Source of the DNA: Clostridiales bacterium
GTDB lineage: Bacteria > Bacillota > Clostridia > Christensenellales > CAG-314
Direction of reading: 5' to 3'
DNA: 64,000 bases
NCBI GenBank assembly: GCA_022508305.1
Contig: JAFLVM010000001.1
Coordinates: forward strand, 623,347-687,346
Below the pieces are notes generated by a model, which had not been told where the DNA came from, made no database searches, and was given only the letters and a program-made list of their open reading frames with translations. The position numbers and the translations under genes are program-made. Positions 25,988 to 34,400 of this stretch are shown piece after piece (the stretch's first letter is position 1; each line of letters opens with the position of its first letter).

Positions 25988-26076
25988 ATTATAAACTAAT
26001 CATTGGTTAGATGTCAAGTCTATTTTCTAATCAAGGATTAGAAAAAGGGATTATGCAACTAACCAATGGTTATAAT
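25988..26076. promoter_or_regulatory. Divergent control region with three operators
   Basis: Three 15-bp dyads: CTAATCATTGGTTAG (25996-26010), CTAATCAAGGATTAG (26027-26041) and CTAACCAATGGTTAT (26059-26073), spaced 31 and 32 bp. The first fills the spacer of the lipoprotein promoter (minus strand: -35 TTGACA 26012-26017, 18 bp, -10 TATAAT 25988-25993). The third overlaps the -10 TATAAT (26071-26076) of the HTH gene. The HTH protein almost certainly binds them. Confidence 0.82.
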
Positions 26077-26082
26077 ATCGAT

Positions 26083-26298
26083 ATGAATGAAAAGTTTAAG
26101 AAAAGACTAAAAGAGGAAATAAAACTATCTGGTATGACCACAAAAGAGTTGGGCTCAAAGATTGGCGTATCAAACGAGATGGTTACGCAGTATTACACCA
26201 CCTACAAGAACCCCAGCCTTGAAACTTTTGAGAAACTGTGTAGAGCGTTGGACGTTTCAGCAGATTACCTACTCGGACTAACCGACAGCTCCGATTAA
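26083..26298 (+). CDS. XRE-family repressor divergent from the LRR lipoprotein
   Basis: A 71-residue HTH protein (KRLKEEIKLSGMTTKELGSK, IGVSNEMVTQYYTTYKNPSL, ending SADYLLGLTDSSD). It is likely the regulator of itself and of the lipoprotein through the three dyads upstream. The ATG lies 7 bp after a consensus -10 and has no ribosome site, so the mRNA may be leaderless; in-frame starts further upstream overlap the operators and also lack a ribosome site. A bidirectional terminator follows. Confidence 0.85.
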   Translation: MNEKFKKRLKEEIKLSGMTTKELGSKIGVSNEMVTQYYTTYKNPSLETFEKLCRALDVSADYLLGLTDSSD

Positions 26299-26322
26299 AA
26301 AGAATAACCTTTATTAAATAGC

Positions 26323-26357
26323 AAAACAGCCAAGTGAAGTTCACTTGGCTGTTTTTT
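26323..26357. terminator. Bidirectional terminator between HTH gene and rplL
   Basis: 16-bp arms AAAACAGCCAAGTGAA and complement, with T runs on both strands. It ends the rplJ-rplL transcript, which therefore does not continue into rpoB. Confidence 0.9.
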
Positions 26358-26375
26358 GAAGTTGTTGTAATTAAA

Positions 26376-26744
26376 TTACTTAAGTTCAGCTTCTGCGCCG
26401 GCTTCGGTGAGGGTCTTAACCATACCTTCTGCAGCTTCCTTGGGTTGAGCTTCCTTGATGGTTGCGGGAGCGCTTTCAACAAGGTTCTTAGCTTCAACAA
26501 GTCCAAGACCTGTCAGTTCGCGAACAGCCTTGATAACAGCAATCTTGTTGCCGCCGATAGCCTTCAAAACTACGTCGAATTCCGTCTTTTCTTCAACAAC
26601 GGGAGCAGCTGCTGCTGCGCCGCCTGCTACTGCTACGGGAGCAGCTGCGCTTACGCCGAATTCTTCTTCGATAGCATGTACAAGTTCGTTGAGTTCCAAA
26701 ACAGAGAGAGCTTTAATCTCTTCAATAAATTTCTTTGTATCCAT
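26376..26744 (-). CDS. rplL: 50S ribosomal protein L7/L12
   Basis: Stalk protein that recruits translation GTPases. The 122-residue product has the N-terminal dimer helix ([20 protein letters not shown]), the Ala-rich hinge (about 35-50) and the conserved C-terminal domain ([18 protein letters not shown]). AGGAG precedes the ATG. Follows rplJ by 72 bp; normally rpoB would follow, but here a terminator does. Confidence 0.99.
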   Translation of the reverse strand: MDTKKFIEEIKALSVLELNELVHAIEEEFGVSAAAPVAVAGGAAAAAPVVEEKTEFDVVLKAIGGNKIAVIKAVRELTGLGLVEAKNLVESAPATIKEAQPKEAAEGMVKTLTEAGAEAELK

Positions 26745-26816
26745 TGTAATTTTCTCCTATTGATATTTTAATTTAGTGTGTTGCTTCCGTAAGGTGGTAA
26801 GCGTACCGTGTGTGGG

Positions 26817-27335
26817 TTATTGACCCTGTTTTTCAGCAATTGCATTCAAAGCAACTGCCAATCCGCGTACGGGAGCGGACAGTACAGATACCAACATTGC
26901 AAGCAACGTTTCTCTGCCTGGAACCTTGCTCATTGCGTCGCAGGTTGCCGCGTCTGCAAATTTCTTGTCGAACATACCGCACTTGATTTGCATTTTGCCG
27001 TACTTCTTGGCGCCTTCTGCTGCAACTTTAGCAGGAGCAACGGCGTCACTCGTACCAAACGCGAAAGCGCTGGGACCGTTCAAAGCCTCGTCAAACTCGG
27101 TGTAACCAAGTTCGTTCAAAGCCTTTCTTACAAGAGTGTTCTTGAGTACCTTGTATTCTACGTCGTTCTTTCTGAACTCGGCGCGGAATTCGGTATCTTG
27201 AGCAACGGTCAAGCCCTTGTAGTCAATGATAACGAAAGATTGGCTATTTTCAATTGTTTGCTTGATTTGAGCAACAATCTCTCTCTTCTCTTGCTGAGTG
27301 GGGCTGAGATGACCTTCATGACGTACTTTACCCAT
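26817..27335 (-). CDS. rplJ: 50S ribosomal protein L10
   Basis: Stalk base protein that anchors L7/L12 dimers to 23S rRNA. 172 residues, normal length, starting MGKVRHEGHLSPTQQEKREI, with the VIIDYKGLTVAQDTEFRAEF and LKNTLVRKAL regions. AAAAGGAGG lies before the ATG. Translation and transcription are probably controlled by the L10 leader upstream. Confidence 0.98.
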   Translation of the reverse strand: MGKVRHEGHLSPTQQEKREIVAQIKQTIENSQSFVIIDYKGLTVAQDTEFRAEFRKNDVEYKVLKNTLVRKALNELGYTEFDEALNGPSAFAFGTSDAVAPAKVAAEGAKKYGKMQIKCGMFDKKFADAATCDAMSKVPGRETLLAMLVSVLSAPVRGLAVALNAIAEKQGQ

Positions 27336-27362
27336 TTGATTTTCCTCCTTTTAATATTTTTT

Positions 27363-27484
27363 ATAAAAAACCCTTGAACCGCAAACATATCGAAAACGGT
27401 ACAAGGGTAGGAGTCGATTAGACTGAACACCAAGTTGTACCTCGGCAAGATTTACTGTTACTTGCTGTCTTTGGAACGGTTTGG
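27363..27484 (-). ncRNA. L10 leader (autoregulatory rplJ-rplL mRNA leader)
   Basis: On the minus strand between rplA and rplJ. It contains the typical CCAAAGACAGCAAG...CTTGCCGAGG stem with kink-turn-like internal loop, then a hairpin CCCTTGTACCG...CGGTTCAAGGG followed by a T run (27363-27407) that works as an attenuator. In Firmicutes, L10(L12)4 binds this leader and shuts down its own genes. Confidence 0.8.
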
Positions 27485-27509
27485 GGTTTATTATTTAATT
27501 TTTACAGCT

Positions 27510-28190
27510 TTACGGACGGTAATTTACCTTGATGCCGGGCCCCATGGTCGTTGCGATTGCAACGGATTTGAGGTAGGTGCCCTTAGCAGCTGCTGGTTTC
27601 GCCTTGATGATAGCGTCCATGATAACGGTTACGTTTTCAAGGAGCTTGTCCTTACCGAAGGACTTTTTGCCGAAGATTACGTGGCAGATTGCTTGCTTGT
27701 CAACGCGGTATTCAACTTTACCTGCTTTGACGTCGGAAACAGCCTTAGCTACGTCCATGGTAACCGTTCCGCTCTTGGGGTTGGGCATCAATCCCTTGGG
27801 ACCGAGCACTCTACCCAAACGACCTACAAGACCCATCATGTCGGGAGTTGTGATCATTACGTCGAAGTCGAACCAGTTTTCCTTTTGAATCTTCTCGATG
27901 TATTCTTCAGCGCCTACGAAATCTGCGCCTGCAGCTTGAGCTTCGTCAGCCTTTGCGCCCTTAGCGATTACGAGAACGCGAACAGTCTTACCTGTTCCGT
28001 TGGGCAGTACCACAACGCCGCGGACTTGTTGGTCAGCGTGACGGGGGTCTACGCCTAATTTTACGTGTAATTCAAGTGTTTCGTCGAATTTAGCAGTTGC
28101 AACCTCGATAGCCGTTTCGATTGCCTCTGCCATGTCGTATTGCTTCGTTCTGTCGATTTTCTTCAAAGCGTCAACATATTTCTTTCCCAT
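27510..28190 (-). CDS. rplA: 50S ribosomal protein L1
   Basis: Forms the L1 stalk at the ribosomal exit site. The 226-residue product starts [20 protein letters not shown] and contains the family signature region [20 protein letters not shown] and [13 protein letters not shown]. It follows rplK by 10 bp in the same transcript. Confidence 0.99.
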   Translation of the reverse strand: MGKKYVDALKKIDRTKQYDMAEAIETAIEVATAKFDETLELHVKLGVDPRHADQQVRGVVVLPNGTGKTVRVLVIAKGAKADEAQAAGADFVGAEEYIEKIQKENWFDFDVMITTPDMMGLVGRLGRVLGPKGLMPNPKSGTVTMDVAKAVSDVKAGKVEYRVDKQAICHVIFGKKSFGKDKLLENVTVIMDAIIKAKPAAAKGTYLKSVAIATTMGPGIKVNYRP

Positions 28191-28200
28191 TGTGCACCTC

Positions 28201-28626
28201 CTAATCTACAACGGTAACGCCCATACTGCGTGCCGTTCCTGCAATCATAGAGCATGCTGATTCAAGAGATGCTGCGTTGAGGTCAACCATCTTGAGCTTT
28301 GCAATTTCTTCGATTTGAGCCTTGGTAATCTTAGCAACCTTCGTCTTGTTGGGAACTGCGCTACCGCTTTCAATTCCGCATGCCTTCTTGATGAGCACGG
28401 GTGCGGGGGGAGTCTTCAAAACGAACGTGAAGCTGTGATCTTGATAGATTGTTACGATGCAGGGAATGATAAGACCTGCTTTGTCTTGAGTTCTTGCGTT
28501 GAAGTCCTTGGTGAAAGCGGGAATGTTAATTCCGTGAGGACCAAGCGCAGAACCTACCGGGGGTGCCGGTGTTGCTTTGCCGGCAGGAAGTTGAAGTTTT
28601 ACAACTGCCGTTACCTTTTTTGCCAT
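28201..28626 (-). CDS. rplK: 50S ribosomal protein L11
   Basis: Part of the GTPase-associated centre; target of thiopeptide antibiotics. 141 residues, with [20 protein letters not shown], the RNA-binding C-terminal domain and the ending [12 protein letters not shown]. Gene order nusG-rplK-rplA is standard. The 106-bp gap before it (28627-28732) holds an imperfect stem (TGTCA-5-TGACA core, 28667-28681) but no gene. Confidence 0.99.
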   Translation of the reverse strand: MAKKVTAVVKLQLPAGKATPAPPVGSALGPHGINIPAFTKDFNARTQDKAGLIIPCIVTIYQDHSFTFVLKTPPAPVLIKKACGIESGSAVPNKTKVAKITKAQIEEIAKLKMVDLNAASLESACSMIAGTARSMGVTVVD

Positions 28627-28732
28627 TGTGAGTTCCTCCTTTTCGTGGTTGTAGCGAGGTTGTCCGTGTCAGATTTTGACAGCCTCTCCCATTGTCCGCC
28701 TGTTAAGCGTCAAGCGGTAACGCAGAAAACAA

Positions 28733-29290
28733 CTACTCCTCTTCGGAAACAACCGTCGTGGGGTTGTTGATTTTTTCCAACTGAATGAAGTCCATATCTA
28801 CGGACATTTCGCGCCCAAACATGTTGAGCACAACCTTCGCCTTTTGATGAGCGGGGTCAATCTCCTTGATGACGCCAACCATTCCCTCAAAGGGTCCGGA
28901 AATTACCGTCACGTTGTCCTCCACAGCCATAGAGAAGTCCACCACGGGGTCTTCAAGGCGCAAGCGTTTGACTTCGTCCTCTTCAAGGGGCCAAGCCTTA
29001 CCGTTTGGACCTACGAAACCGGTCACGCCGCGAGTGTTGGTGAGCATGAACCAAAGCTGTGAAGAATACACAAGCTTGATAAACACGTAACCGGGCATAA
29101 TCTTTGCCTCGTACGCCTTGCGCTTGCCGTTGCGGTCTTCAATAAGCGTTTCGGTAGGAATCTTGGTGTCCAAGATGACGTCTTGCAAATTGCCGTTTTC
29201 CACCATTTGCTCGATGCTCTTCTTCACCAAACTTTCGTAGCCCGAATAGGTGTGGAGAATGTACCACTTTGCTTCGTTTACCTTTGTCAT
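28733..29290 (-). CDS. nusG: Transcription termination/antitermination protein NusG
   Basis: Binds RNA polymerase and couples it to Rho or the ribosome. 185 residues: NGN domain (KWYILHTYSGYESLVKKSIE, PGYVFIKLVYSSQLWFMLTN) and C-terminal KOW motif (VISGPFEGMVGVIKEID). It follows secE by 9 bp. Confidence 0.98.
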   Translation of the reverse strand: MTKVNEAKWYILHTYSGYESLVKKSIEQMVENGNLQDVILDTKIPTETLIEDRNGKRKAYEAKIMPGYVFIKLVYSSQLWFMLTNTRGVTGFVGPNGKAWPLEEDEVKRLRLEDPVVDFSMAVEDNVTVISGPFEGMVGVIKEIDPAHQKAKVVLNMFGREMSVDMDFIQLEKINNPTTVVSEEE

Positions 29291-29299
29291 TATGCTCCT

Positions 29300-29524
29300 C
29301 TACTGGGCAGTACCCGGCAAATCAACAAGAAGGTATGCAAACAAAGCGTCCACACCGAAAATTACCACCGCGAAGAACAAAACTACAAGCAAAACTATCG
29401 CCGTGTTTTTCAATACGGTTGTGATGTTGGGCCAAGATACCTTTTTGAGTTCCGACCAGCTTTTTACAAAAAACGCACCGAGTCTTTTGAAGACGTTGGG
29501 TCTCTTTGCTTTTGTCGCAGCCAT
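29300..29524 (-). CDS. secE: Preprotein translocase subunit SecE
   Basis: Clamp subunit of the SecYEG channel. The 74-residue product has the conserved amphipathic helix FFVKSWSELKKVSWPN and one transmembrane helix (about 43-66), the short single-span form usual in Gram-positives. Located between rpmG and nusG as expected. Confidence 0.97.
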   Translation of the reverse strand: MAATKAKRPNVFKRLGAFFVKSWSELKKVSWPNITTVLKNTAIVLLVVLFFAVVIFGVDALFAYLLVDLPGTAQ

Positions 29525-29538
29525 TACGATTCTCCTTA

Positions 29539-29706
29539 TTACTTAGATTCTCTGTGAACTGTGTGTTTCTTGCAGAATCTGCAATATTTGTGGCGCTCGA
29601 GTCTGTCGGTTGTCGTTTTGCTGTTTTTGAACGTGTCGTAGTTACGTTGTTTGCACTCGGTGCAAGCAAGCACAACCTTGACTCTGTTTCCTTTCTTTGC
29701 TGCCAT
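29539..29706 (-). CDS. rpmG: 50S ribosomal protein L33
   Basis: A 55-residue ribosomal protein: [40 protein letters not shown] and a Cys pair CRFCKKH. Two CxxC pairs show it is the zinc-binding (C+) form. It starts the rpmG-secE-nusG-rplK-rplA series, with AGGAG 8 bp before the ATG. Confidence 0.97.
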   Translation of the reverse strand: MAAKKGNRVKVVLACTECKQRNYDTFKNSKTTTDRLERHKYCRFCKKHTVHRESK

Positions 29707-29793
29707 AGTACTAATCTCCTGTGTTGGGCAGAACGGCGAAAAACCGTATTTTCTGCACGCAAAAAATTACACCCCATAGAGAAGTGCGAGTTT

Positions 29794-29822
29794 ATGATAA
29801 CACAATTGTAAAACGATGTCAA
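29794..29822 (-). promoter_or_regulatory. Main promoter of the rpmG-rplL ribosomal operon
   Basis: On the minus strand: -35 TTGACA, 17-bp spacer, -10 TATCAT, with an 80-nt leader before rpmG. Confidence 0.8.
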
Positions 29823-29895
29823 CGAAAATTGAGGCATTTGGCAACAAAAAATGCCGCGTGATTGCTTCTAGGAACGCGCACAAAGCCCTATTCTA

Positions 29896-29925
29896 TTGAC
29901 TGTTTTGAAAGGAAAGTATTATAAT
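29896..29925 (+). promoter_or_regulatory. Promoter overlapping the start of the 240-residue membrane protein
   Basis: -35 TTGACT, 18-bp spacer, -10 TATAAT. The -10 overlaps the first possible ATG, so transcription should begin close to the second ATG at 29933. Confidence 0.65.
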
Positions 29926-30655
29926 GTTTACTATGATAAACGAAAACGAGCCTTGCTTACGGCTGCGCAACAAAACCAATCGCGCCGAGGAAACGTACTG
30001 CAAGTATTATCTCAAAAACTTTCGCGGATACGTCAAACACGTATTTGTAAATCTTCAAACCATCGGGCTGTTGTTCTTGATGCTAATTTCGGTGTTGGTA
30101 ATTACACTGCTGTTACCCCGTCTAATGGAAGACGACGGCGACGTAATGCCTTGGATAATCGCCTACGCGTTTCTAAGCATATCGGTGTTCTTCCTCATAT
30201 ACCTAACAGCGCAAAAATTGTGGTTTTGGAAATACGCCAAATACGTCGTCGTAACTAACCAAGGCATTTGGATAATGTGGTACAGCACCTTTTGGTGGAG
30301 CAAGGATTTTAGAGGCAAAAAGCATTTTTGGAGTCCCTCTTGGTCGCTGTACACTTGGAACGAGATAAAAATCACCTCTGACGACAGCGTTCGCCCAAGA
30401 AGCCCCGTCAGATTGGGAAACCTTGAAGACGACTTCGACTACAAAGTAGTAAAGTCCGCTCAACTGACAAGCTTGTTCGTAACCCGTTGGGACGGCGTGC
30501 AACAAATACATTTCCTTGAAGAATCGGACGCAAACGAGATACTGTCCTACGCAAAAGAGCAGCAGAAAGGCAAAAAGCGCAAAAAGAAGGACATGGAAAT
30601 AATCGAAGAGGAATACGACAAGATACCTGACGAATATATTGAAGACGACGAGTAA
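29924..30655 (+). CDS. Two-helix membrane protein, unknown function
   Basis: A 243-residue protein (240 if the second ATG, three codons in, is used). N-terminal cytoplasmic part, two membrane helices (about 44-66 and 75-95), then a cytoplasmic beta-rich domain (KYVVVTNQGIWIMWYSTFW ... YTWNEIKITSDDSVRP) of the kind seen in bacterial PH-like proteins. The tail is charged: Lys-rich (KGKKRKKKD), then acidic. No family can be named safely. AAGGAAAG lies before the first ATG, but the -10 box overlaps that ATG, favouring leaderless translation from the second. Divergent from the ribosomal operon. Confidence 0.75.
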   Translation: MFTMINENEPCLRLRNKTNRAEETYCKYYLKNFRGYVKHVFVNLQTIGLLFLMLISVLVITLLLPRLMEDDGDVMPWIIAYAFLSISVFFLIYLTAQKLWFWKYAKYVVVTNQGIWIMWYSTFWWSKDFRGKKHFWSPSWSLYTWNEIKITSDDSVRPRSPVRLGNLEDDFDYKVVKSAQLTSLFVTRWDGVQQIHFLEESDANEILSYAKEQQKGKKRKKKDMEIIEEEYDKIPDEYIEDDE

Positions 30656-30670
30656 CCCCGTCGTCTTTTT
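30642..30670 (+). terminator. Terminator overlapping the 3' end of the membrane protein gene
   Basis: Stem GACGACG / CGTCGTC with a T run; the first arm lies in the last codons. Confidence 0.8.
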
Positions 30671-30710
30671 GTTTGTTGATTTGCCGTCGAAGTAACTTCT
30701 TAATAAGGTA

Positions 30711-30773
30711 TTGACAAATGACTATATATATATTAAAATACAAGCCCCAGTCTCGGCGACGGTCTCGGCGACG
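30711..30773 (+). promoter_or_regulatory. Promoter of cdd and tandem repeat in its leader
   Basis: -35 TTGACA (30711-30716), 17-bp spacer, -10 TAAAAT (30734-30739). Just after the start site lies a perfect tandem duplication of GTCTCGGCGACG (30750-30773). Confidence 0.75.
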
Positions 30774-30834
30774 CCACGTAGGGGAAGTTGATACAAACAA
30801 AAATACAAACAATGAAAGAAAGTGAGGAATAGAT

Positions 30835-31251
30835 ATGATAGATTACAAAAAATTAGTTAAAGAAGCATTTGAAGCGCAAAAGAGAGCGTACGCGCCCTAC
30901 TCGCATTGGGTTGTCGGAGCGGCATTGCTCACTAAGGAAGGCAAGATCTACCGCGGTTGCAACATCGAAAACAACACCTTCACTCCTTCCGTTTGCGCCG
31001 AACGCGTGGCTTTGTTCAAGGCTGTGTCGGAAGGCGAACGCAACTTCGCCGCAATTGCAATTGTTGGCAACGACGTCAACACCCCCGTTGGCGGAGGCGA
31101 TTACCTAAGCCCCTGCGGCGTTTGCAGACAGGTCATGACGGAGTTTTGCACCGCTGACTTCGAGATTATACTGGGCAAAACCTACGACGACTACAAGGTG
31201 TACACACTCGCCGACCTCATGCCAGTGATGAGCCTGCCGCTGAGCAAATAA
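30835..31251 (+). CDS. cdd: Cytidine deaminase
   Basis: Zinc enzyme of pyrimidine salvage that converts cytidine and deoxycytidine to uridine and deoxyuridine. The 138-residue product has the catalytic CAER motif (SVCAERVALFKA) and the second zinc motif PCGVCRQV. The substrate-binding Asn-Glu region appears as NIENNTFTPS, slightly different from the common NASYGLT. The length is that of the tetrameric bacterial form. GTGAGGAA precedes the ATG. Monocistronic. Confidence 0.96.
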   Translation: MIDYKKLVKEAFEAQKRAYAPYSHWVVGAALLTKEGKIYRGCNIENNTFTPSVCAERVALFKAVSEGERNFAAIAIVGNDVNTPVGGGDYLSPCGVCRQVMTEFCTADFEIILGKTYDDYKVYTLADLMPVMSLPLSK

Positions 31252-31261
31252 GCCAAGCATG

Positions 31262-31296
31262 AAAGCTCCCTATTGGATAAACATGGGGAGTTTTTA
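31262..31296 (+). terminator. Terminator of cdd
   Basis: Stem AAAGCTCCC / GGGGAGTTTT with A-T extension and a T run. Confidence 0.75.
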
Positions 31297-31372
31297 TTAT
31301 TTCACAATTATTTCGTTTCTTACCTATATTTCACCAAATATAAATTAGAAATTCAAATAAAAATCATCACAC

Positions 31373-31410
31373 ACAAAAACAACTCTTGGACATTTCCAAG
31401 AGTTGTTTTT
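31373..31410 (-). terminator. Terminator of the 2408-residue gene
   Basis: Perfect stem AAAACAACTCTTGGA with its complement around a 4-nt loop, ending 3 bp after the stop codon, with a T run on the minus strand. Confidence 0.9.
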
Positions 31411-31412
31411 AT

Positions 31413-34400
31413 TTACCAAAGGTAATTGTGTGTGCGCGCGTACTGCTCGGCGATGCCAATGTACAGTTCATGGTCGAAGTTATCCAATGGCGTGTACAAT
31501 GCCAAGTTTAGCTCTGCGCTGATTATGTTTTTAACCATCTTGATGTCGCCGGTCAATTGCGTCAAGGCGTAGTCGCTGTTGTGTTTGATGTGAACGTTGA
31601 GCGTGCCTAACATATCGCTGATAGCAGACAGCTCTGCCACGACGTTGTACTGCATGTTCGCAGCTGAATAGTTGTAATCAGTCAATACGTCTTCTATTCC
31701 GTATACCTTAGACTCGGGATTGTCTATTGCCGTGCGGATTTCCTTTTCGATATCGTAGCCCATGACGGTACCGAAGTTGATCATTTCGAGAATGTAATCC
31801 ATCATATGCTCGGAGAACTCCTGCATGGTGACGGTTACGTCGTAGCTGGGGGTGGGTACGCCCTTCTTGTATTGGTTGTAAGTAGAATCCAACCACGTTT
31901 TTCTGTTTAATGCGTTAATATGGTACCTCGCCTTGTGCAAAGTGTTACCGTCACACAACTCGGTAGGAATGTTTTTGTCCGTACAGAACTGGTACTCTTG
32001 CAGTGAGTCGCGTACTATCTGCACGGAGTTGTCCTTGGAGTTAAGCAACAGGTAGCTGTTACCGCCCTTGTCGTCAAATGCCAAGCTTGAGCCGTCACGC
32101 ACCAGCTTGAAAGCTAAGTATACGTTGTTGTGATTGTCTATGTCCACGTTGAGATAAATTCCGAATTCTACGTTGACCACTTTCAGAATGTTGGCAGGTA
32201 CTTTGCCTTCCACACGGAAGTGTCTATTGCCCGCTGCGTCATGGTCGTTTGCTGTGATAATAAACGAGGACAGCAATTCGCGAATACTGTCAAAGTTCAT
32301 GTGGTTGGCAGTGTCGTAGCTGTAAACGTACTTTTCAACGTACTCGTACTCGCCCGTTGCTTCGTTTTTGTCCGATGCGGTAACAACCAAATTGTTGATA
32401 TTGACGGACACGTTGCCGTACGTCAAGGACAGCTCGTCAAGGCTCAAGCCGTTGTCGCCCGAGTTGGACACTTTGAGAGTAATGATGTCTTTGTTAGCAA
32501 CAAATTTGTTGGAGTCAATTGCCTGACCGTTGATTTGTAGCGTAAAGACGTTCTTGACGTTGTCGCCGTCCGGCTGTTGCTCGTAGGATACGGAATGCAA
32601 GATTTTGGACACGTTTCCGAGAGTCATTTTGCTTTCGGCGTTAGACATCGCATCCTCGAGGTTTTTCTTCAAGTCGCCTATTTGCGGAACTACCTCGATA
32701 AGCGCGGGCAACAGGTTAATCGTGTCATTTATTGCCTCCATCGACACCGTTGCTTTTAGCTCGTTGGTGTTTTCCGTCAATTTGCCCTTGCTGTCCTTGT
32801 CCCATTTGCGCGAGTCGTAGGTTGCGTAAATGCGCCCTTCATTGTACATAACGTCAAGATACAGGAACTCGCCGCCGTCCTTTTGAACTGTGAGGTGAGC
32901 GCGAAGCTTGAAGTCGGCGTCACGGTTTAAATCCTTGCTTGCCTTCAGGTAGTAGAACGCAACGTAGGAGCCTTGAACGATAACGTAGGAGGTTGTCGTG
33001 CCCGTTTCCTCGTCGTAAACGTTGATTTCCGAGTCTGCGTTGAACCAGAACAACCAGCTGTTTGTTTTGATGAGGTTGTAGATAGGTCCGTTGTTGTTGC
33101 TTTCCTCTTCGTCCTCGCCGTAGTAGAAATCTCTGAACACTTGGTCAATGCTCACGTACTTGCTGCTGTCGTCGGAGAAGTGGGAATAGGTGATTTTTTT
33201 GCCGAGCGTCGCAACGAGATTACTTTCAATCAAATCCACGGGGATTGTGACGTTGTCAAGTCCGTTGTTGAAGGACGCCGTGACGTTAAAGCCCATTGCC
33301 GAAAGCTTTGCAAGCACGTTACCGTCCACGCTATCAACGGACAGCGAGCTTATAATTGATTTGAGGTCAACTTCTCCGCCCAATGAGCCGAACAAATCGG
33401 GCAAAGCCTGATCGCCCGCTCCGGCAATTTCGTTTACGATGTCGTTGATGCGGTTGACTATATCCGCAATGCCGTTGATGTCCACCATTACGTTCAAGTC
33501 ATGACCGTTGGTAATCTTCAAAACGTTGTCGTCCAACGTGTACTTTACGTCAAGGATGGATTTGGATTTGTCCTTCAAGGTCGTTTCAATACGTCCGAGA
33601 ATGACTCCCTTCTCCCCTTCCAACAGGTTGATGCTGACGTAAATTACGTTGTGCTCGCCGCTAACGTTGCTTTCGGGGTCGAAGTCCTGAACGTCAATTA
33701 CGAGGTTGGTGCTGAAATCTTCATTGACGGGAGCGTTGACGGAACCGCTGTACGCAAATACGGTTGCCTTGCTGAGGTTGAGCGTTACGCCACCGCACGT
33801 GAAGTTGGCAAGACTTAGTTGCAGCCCCGTTGCTACGTTATTGCCGTCCGCAATCAGTCCGAGAGCGAGCGTAAACTTGCTTAAATCAAATTGATTTCCG
33901 TCAACCGTCAAACTCAATTGTTTGTCGGCAAAGCTCAGTGAGGTCAGCAGTTTGTCAAATTCAACGTCTTGAATTGTGATGTCGAGAATAGACAACACAA
34001 CGTCTATCACTCCGTCAACTGCGGAATTGTAGCCTTTTACGTCAGTCAGCTTTTGCTTGAGGCTGTCAACGGTCAATTCGCCGTCCTCTTGCGCATCTTC
34101 ATCAAGTCTGATTGCAAACTTCAAGTCGCCTGCGTGCAGATATAATACGTTGTCCGCCACCCACAGCTCGGCATCCTTGAACATGTAGATTCCGCCGTGA
34201 GACAGTGAGAATATGACGTGAACGTCGCCGCCAATCAAGGTCAAAGTTGCCTCCAAACCGTACGCCTTGCCGTTAGCGGAAAGAGTACCGTTTACGCTGA
34301 TTGCGTAGCCTTCGGCATTTACTATTTCGTAGACAGGCTCGGCGAACGTCGTTACGAGTTCGGCAACGTCTACGTACTTACCGTTTGTTGCAAGGTCAAC

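Noticed and set aside
28627-28732. Known L11 leader before rplK
   Set aside because: Only an imperfect stem around TGTCA/TGACA; not enough to call a leader family.
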